Shown here: in pieces, positions 7,101-9,208 of the stretch | How positions within the stretch are numbered: position 1 is the first letter of the stretch | Layout: every line of letters starts with the position of its first letter | NCBI GenBank assembly: GCA_016744485.1 | Contig: JADGEG010000074.1 | Span: 1-9,208, forward strand | Direction: 5' to 3' | From: Arcobacter sp. | GTDB taxonomy: Bacteria > Campylobacterota > Campylobacteria > Campylobacterales > Arcobacteraceae | Length of the DNA: 9,208 nt | The notes under the pieces: model-generated | Databases searched by the model: none | Seen by the model: the letters and a program-made list of their open reading frames with translations, nothing else | What the model was told of the DNA's origin: nothing | Made by a program: the position numbers and the translations under genes

Positions 7101-7682
7101 GGACATCCTTTAGATGAATATAGAGAACAATTAACACAAATTAATTATACTTTGTCTTCCAAAATTGATGATATTACAGATGGTAGTGAAGCTTTATTTG
7201 TTGGAAAAATTGAAAATATAGTTGAAAAAATATCAAAAAAAGGTAATAAATTTGCAATTGCATCTATTATGGATCTTCATGGCAATATTGAGCTTTTACT
7301 TTTTGAAAATAGATTAAAAGAATTACAAGATGATTTTAATTTAGAAGAACCTATTGCTTTTAAAGTACGAATTACAAAAGATGAAAATTTTACAAGAATG
7401 AATATTTTAAAAATTCAAAGTTTAAAAGAAGCAAGAAAAGAAAAAGTAAAAATAAAAAAAGTTACTAAAATAGAAGACCCTATAGTCATTGCTATTGATT
7501 TTTCAAACGATGAAACAATAATGCCATCTTTATTTGAATTAGTAATCAATAATCAAGGGAAAAGAGAATTAAAACTACTTATAAAATCAAGCTCAGTTGA
7601 TATTGAACTTGAAACTGGTATAAAAGTACAATCAAAAGTAAAAGACTTGATAAAGTCATTTAAAGGAGCTTGTATAGTATGA
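4122..7682 (+). CDS. dnaE: DNA polymerase III alpha subunit
   Basis: The catalytic subunit of the replicative polymerase has 1186 residues, close to E. coli DnaE (1160). The N-terminal PHP domain has HLHLHTEYSLLDG (9-21), TDHGNMFG (43-50), GMEAY (68-72), STACLQGE (136-143) and ATNDTHYL (213-220). Family C polymerase motifs include GPGRGSAAG (387-395), PDIDMDF (428-433, with catalytic Asp429 and Asp431) and KFDFLGLKTL with Asp583, matching E. coli D401, D403 and D555. The fingers region has YRPGPMESGM and YGFNKSHSAAYA. Helix-hairpin-helix-like sequence (KVNKRVIEALSKSGAFDSF) precedes a putative clamp-binding peptide AASLF (952-956), which lacks the usual Gln. An OB fold begins around 1025 (LFVGKIENI). 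It overlaps surE by four bases (ATGA), so the two are translationally coupled. Its own TATAAT lies in the 68-base gap upstream. Confidence 0.98.
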   Translation: MSKIPQFTHLHLHTEYSLLDGANKIKLLAKKVKEMGMTSVAMTDHGNMFGAIDFYNAMNAVGVKPIIGMEAYIHNLDELHDKSTRQRFHLCLYAKNEIGYKNLMFLSSQAYMKGFYYYPRINKKLLKENSEGLICSTACLQGEINWHLNLKNERNVKNGAKGYERAKEVALEYKDIFGDDFYLEIMRHGIVDQHFIDEQILRIAHEANIKVVATNDTHYLEQKDADAHEAFMCIAMNKLYDDPNRLRHTVHEFYLKSPQQIAKLYADIPEAIQNTQEIANKCNLNIKLGDPTPPNFKFTRTKAAITKLKLPEPDLEYSLENDKVLFIHECWRGLDKRLKIVDESKHKEYKNRLQVEIDIINNMKFPGYMLIVWDFVVVAKQMNIPVGPGRGSAAGSLVAFSLEITDIDPIPYGLLFERFLNPERISMPDIDMDFCQARRGEIIDYVVEQYGRANVAQIITFGKLLAKGVIRDVARVLDMPYSKADAMAKLIPDELGINLESSYEKEPKIKELCDIDPQAKRVWNYALALEGLNRNAGTHAAGVVISNEPLWNKTPLFKPTGLDTLATQYNGKYVEDVDLIKFDFLGLKTLTVIEETNKLVEKRYKKKIDFINTDVNDKGVYDLIQTGNTIGLFQIESDGMQDLCKRLKPDNFEDIIAVLALYRPGPMESGMLDDFIDRKHGRAKIDYFYDEFTAPLKSILEPTYGVIVYQEQVMQIVQTIGGFSLGKADLVRRAMGKKIKEEMDRLKGEFALGGVKKGYNKAHCEELFDLIVKFAGYGFNKSHSAAYAMVTFYTSYLKRYYPSEFMAALLTLEKDNTDKVVRYVDEVKRLKIELFPPDINKSFSVFSAIQIDKKEVVMFGMGALKGAGDVAINSILKSRKESGDFKDLSDFISRIDGSKVNKRVIEALSKSGAFDSFRYSRRALLEQIELISEAVANSMKAKKQVLGSSTLAASLFGDTDEITKIEINLEPLEEYSKKEVLEFEKESLGFYVSGHPLDEYREQLTQINYTLSSKIDDITDGSEALFVGKIENIVEKISKKGNKFAIASIMDLHGNIELLLFENRLKELQDDFNLEEPIAFKVRITKDENFTRMNILKIQSLKEARKEKVKIKKVTKIEDPIVIAIDFSNDETIMPSLFELVINNQGKRELKLLIKSSSVDIELETGIKVQSKVKDLIKSFKGACIV
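7662..7668 (+). promoter_or_regulatory. Ribosome binding site for surE inside the dnaE 3' end
   Basis: AAAGGAG, coding for Lys-Gly near the end of DnaE, lies ten bases before ATG 7679 and 13 before ATG 7682. It is too close to the in-frame TTG at 7670 (one base) to serve that codon. It therefore decides the surE start in favour of 7679, which overlaps the dnaE stop as ATGA. Confidence 0.7.
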
Positions 7683-8461
7683 TGAAACATATATTATTAA
7701 CAAATGATGATGGTTTTGACTCTCTTGGTTTAAAAGCACTCATAGAAGCTTTAAAACCTATTGCAAAAATCACAGTAGTTGCACCTGCAAAAAATAAATC
7801 AGCCTGTGGACATTCTTTAACACTTGATAGACCTTTAAGAATGCTAAGTATTGATGATGATTTTTATAAAGTAGATGATGGTACACCAACTGATTGTATT
7901 TTTATTTCTTTAAATAATTTATTTAAAGATGGCTATAAACCTGATTTAGTCATTTCAGGTATTAATATAGGCTCAAACTTAGGAGAAGATATTACTTATA
8001 GTGGAACAGCAGCAGGTGCTATGGAAGCTGTAATTCACGGAATTCCTGCTATTTCTATTTCTCAAGTTTATAAACATTTTAATAGTACTTTGAACTTTTC
8101 TTTAGCACAAGAAACTATAAAAAAATTAACACTTCAAATATTTAACAATAAATTTCCCTTAAATAATAGAAAATTTTTAAATATCAATATTCCAGATATT
8201 TCAATTAAAGAGTGTAAAGGTATAAAAATTACAAAAGTGGGATATAGAGAATACGGAAACGATACTCATAGACATTTAAATCCAAGAGGAGAAGAGTATT
8301 ACTGGATAGGGCTTCACCCTTTAATTTGGAAAAGTAGTAAAGATAAATCATGTGATTTTGAAGCAATAAAAGCTAATTATATTTCAATAAGCCCATGTCA
8401 TTTGAATTTAACTTCATATGAAGATATCAATCAATTAAATACTTGGATAAATGAAGAATAA
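7679..8461 (+). CDS. surE: 5'/3'-nucleotidase SurE
   Basis: SurE is a metal-dependent phosphatase that removes phosphate from nucleoside 5'- and 3'-monophosphates (and in some species short polyphosphate), linked to stationary-phase survival. With this start the protein has 260 residues, near the usual 250. Visible motifs are ILLTNDDG (5-12) with metal ligands Asp10 and Asp11, VAPAKNKSACGHSLTLDRPL (34-53) with Ser41, DGTPTDC (67-73), VISGINIGSNLGEDITYSGTAAGAMEA with Asn96 as the fourth ligand, and HGIPAISIS. I prefer ATG 7679 over an in-frame TTG at 7670, because AAAGGAG is well spaced for the ATG and SurE proteins normally begin just before ILLTNDDG. It is coupled to dnaE by ATGA overlap and converges on pgpA, whose stop is only six bases past its own. 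Confidence 0.97.
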   Translation: MMKHILLTNDDGFDSLGLKALIEALKPIAKITVVAPAKNKSACGHSLTLDRPLRMLSIDDDFYKVDDGTPTDCIFISLNNLFKDGYKPDLVISGINIGSNLGEDITYSGTAAGAMEAVIHGIPAISISQVYKHFNSTLNFSLAQETIKKLTLQIFNNKFPLNNRKFLNINIPDISIKECKGIKITKVGYREYGNDTHRHLNPRGEEYYWIGLHPLIWKSSKDKSCDFEAIKANYISISPCHLNLTSYEDINQLNTWINEE

Positions 8462-8467
8462 TTATTT

Positions 8468-8953
8468 TTATACAAAAAAGTTATTTTGCATTAATATTAA
8501 ATATAATTGATACATTCCTGAACTTGTAATACCTGCACATATTCCAGCTAAGATATCATCGCCCATAACTCCCCAAGCACCTTTTACATCTTTATCTATT
8601 TTCCCAATTAATGATGGTTTCCAAATATCAAATAATCTAAAATTAATAAAAGCTAAGATAGACATAATAATAAAATTTGAATCATTAATTCCACAAATAG
8701 ATAAAGTTATCCACATACCAACAAGTTCATCAATTACTATTTCTTTACTATCATGAACATTCATTTCTTGTTCATATAAATCAATTTGTTTTATAGAAAA
8801 TACTGTAATAAATAATGCCATTAAAAATAAAGTTGAAACATGTATATATTCAAGTAAAAAAAGACCTATAAATAAAGCTAACAAACTACCTATTGTGCCT
8901 GGTGCTTTTGGACTTAAACCTGTATAAAAAAGTGTTAAAAAAAGTTTTTGCAC
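8468..8953 (-). CDS. pgpA: Phosphatidylglycerophosphatase A
   Basis: This 161-residue integral membrane enzyme hydrolyses phosphatidylglycerophosphate to phosphatidylglycerol, the last step of phosphatidylglycerol synthesis, in the inner membrane. Family motifs are GLSPKAPGTIGSL (12-24), the acidic block DSKEIVIDELVGMW (68-81), FRLFDIWKP (105-113) and GAWGVMGDDILAG (125-137). Hydrophobic segments lie at about 20-37, 40-55, 92-108 and 131-154. The start is GTG 8953, supported by AGGA located six bases upstream; no better ATG lies nearby. It begins 16 bases after the stop of the upstream regulator gene, so the two are likely co-transcribed. Its 3' end nearly meets that of surE. Confidence 0.95.
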   Translation of the reverse strand: MQKLFLTLFYTGLSPKAPGTIGSLLALFIGLFLLEYIHVSTLFLMALFITVFSIKQIDLYEQEMNVHDSKEIVIDELVGMWITLSICGINDSNFIIMSILAFINFRLFDIWKPSLIGKIDKDVKGAWGVMGDDILAGICAGITSSGMYQLYLILMQNNFFV

Positions 8954-8969
8954 AATATTTCCTGATTTA

Positions 8970-9208
8970 TTATTTTTTTCTACTAATATTTAATTTTTTT
9001 CTTTTTTCCCATAAAGATTTTCTCGATATTCCTAATTTTTTCGATAATTCTGTATCTGGATATTTATCTTGAAAAGAAAGAACCATTAATTTTAAATAAT
9101 CATTTATGGAAATAATCGAACCATTTATTATTAAAGAGTTTTCTTGATTAAATTTAATTTTTTGGTATGGAAAATCCTCTTCTTCAGATGATACTAAAAT
9201 ACATTTTT
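8970..9208 (-). CDS. Probable sigma-54-type response regulator, C-terminal Fis-like HTH (5' end off the window)
   Basis: This frame was found by reading the minus strand from base 9206; it is open to the window edge and gives 78 residues before a TAA at 8970-8972. The end of the protein, DTELSKKLGISRKSLWEKRK followed by KLNISRKK (about bases 8973-9056), is a Fis-type helix-turn-helix like those closing NtrC-family sigma-54-dependent activators. Residues before it (KCILVSSEEEDFPY, then NGSIISINDYLKLMVLSF) would be the linker after the AAA+ domain, which is outside the window. In Campylobacterota such regulators often control flagellar (FlgR-like) or nitrogen genes, but nothing here decides the target. 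It precedes pgpA by 16 bases on the same strand. Another Fis-family DNA-binding protein cannot be excluded. Confidence 0.6.
   Translation of the reverse strand, partial: KCILVSSEEEDFPYQKIKFNQENSLIINGSIISINDYLKLMVLSFQDKYPDTELSKKLGISRKSLWEKRKKLNISRKK

Noticed and set aside
7670..7678. TTG at 7670 as the surE start
   Set aside because: It is one base from AAAGGAG, too close for initiation, and would add three residues before the conserved SurE N terminus; ATG 7679 is better placed.

Overview
The window is a very AT-rich (roughly a quarter G+C by eye), densely packed bacterial chromosome segment. The gene set points to a Campylobacterota (epsilonproteobacterial) host, most likely an Arcobacter-like genus. 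It has a UPF0323 lipoprotein next to a glutathionylspermidine-synthetase-like protein, a pair I recall from Campylobacter (Cj0371/Cj0372) and Helicobacter (HP0232/HP0233). It also has an HrgA-like protein known from Helicobacter pylori, and TATAAT-type -10 boxes with little or no -35. There are no tRNA, rRNA, CRISPR or insertion-sequence signatures, and no gap without a gene exceeds about 150 bases.

Layout. Positions 1-1092 (+): the 3' end of pabB (chorismate-binding aminodeoxychorismate synthase component I), then a short fold-IV PLP enzyme (pabC-like). Together they form a para-aminobenzoate/folate branch. Positions 1137-2959 (-): a two-gene operon, lipoprotein first (TTG start at 2959), then an ATP-grasp ligase of the YgiC/GspS family 2 bases downstream. 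Positions 2960-3108: a divergent promoter region built on a perfect 31-bp inverted repeat with a 4-base centre. Each arm carries an extended -10 (TGATATAAT) pointing outward. Positions 3109-4053 (+): an HrgA-like putative restriction endonuclease with a HARE-type winged helix at its N terminus and no methyltransferase beside it. Positions 4122-8461 (+): dnaE (replicative polymerase alpha subunit), coupled by an ATGA overlap to surE (nucleotidase). Positions 8468-9208 (-): pgpA (phosphatidylglycerophosphatase A), preceded in its transcription unit by the C-terminal end of a probable sigma-54-type regulator with a Fis-like helix-turn-helix, cut by the window edge.

Most of the window is conserved housekeeping. 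The parts that deserve attention are: (i) the large perfect palindrome shared by the lipoprotein and HrgA promoters; (ii) the lipoprotein/ATP-grasp pair, where a protein ending in Gly-Gly sits next to an enzyme family that acts on a C-terminal glycine carboxylate, suggesting an uncharacterised C-terminal protein modification; (iii) the solitary HrgA-like nuclease; and (iv) a DnaE whose PHP domain keeps all nine metal ligands, implying possible intrinsic proofreading.
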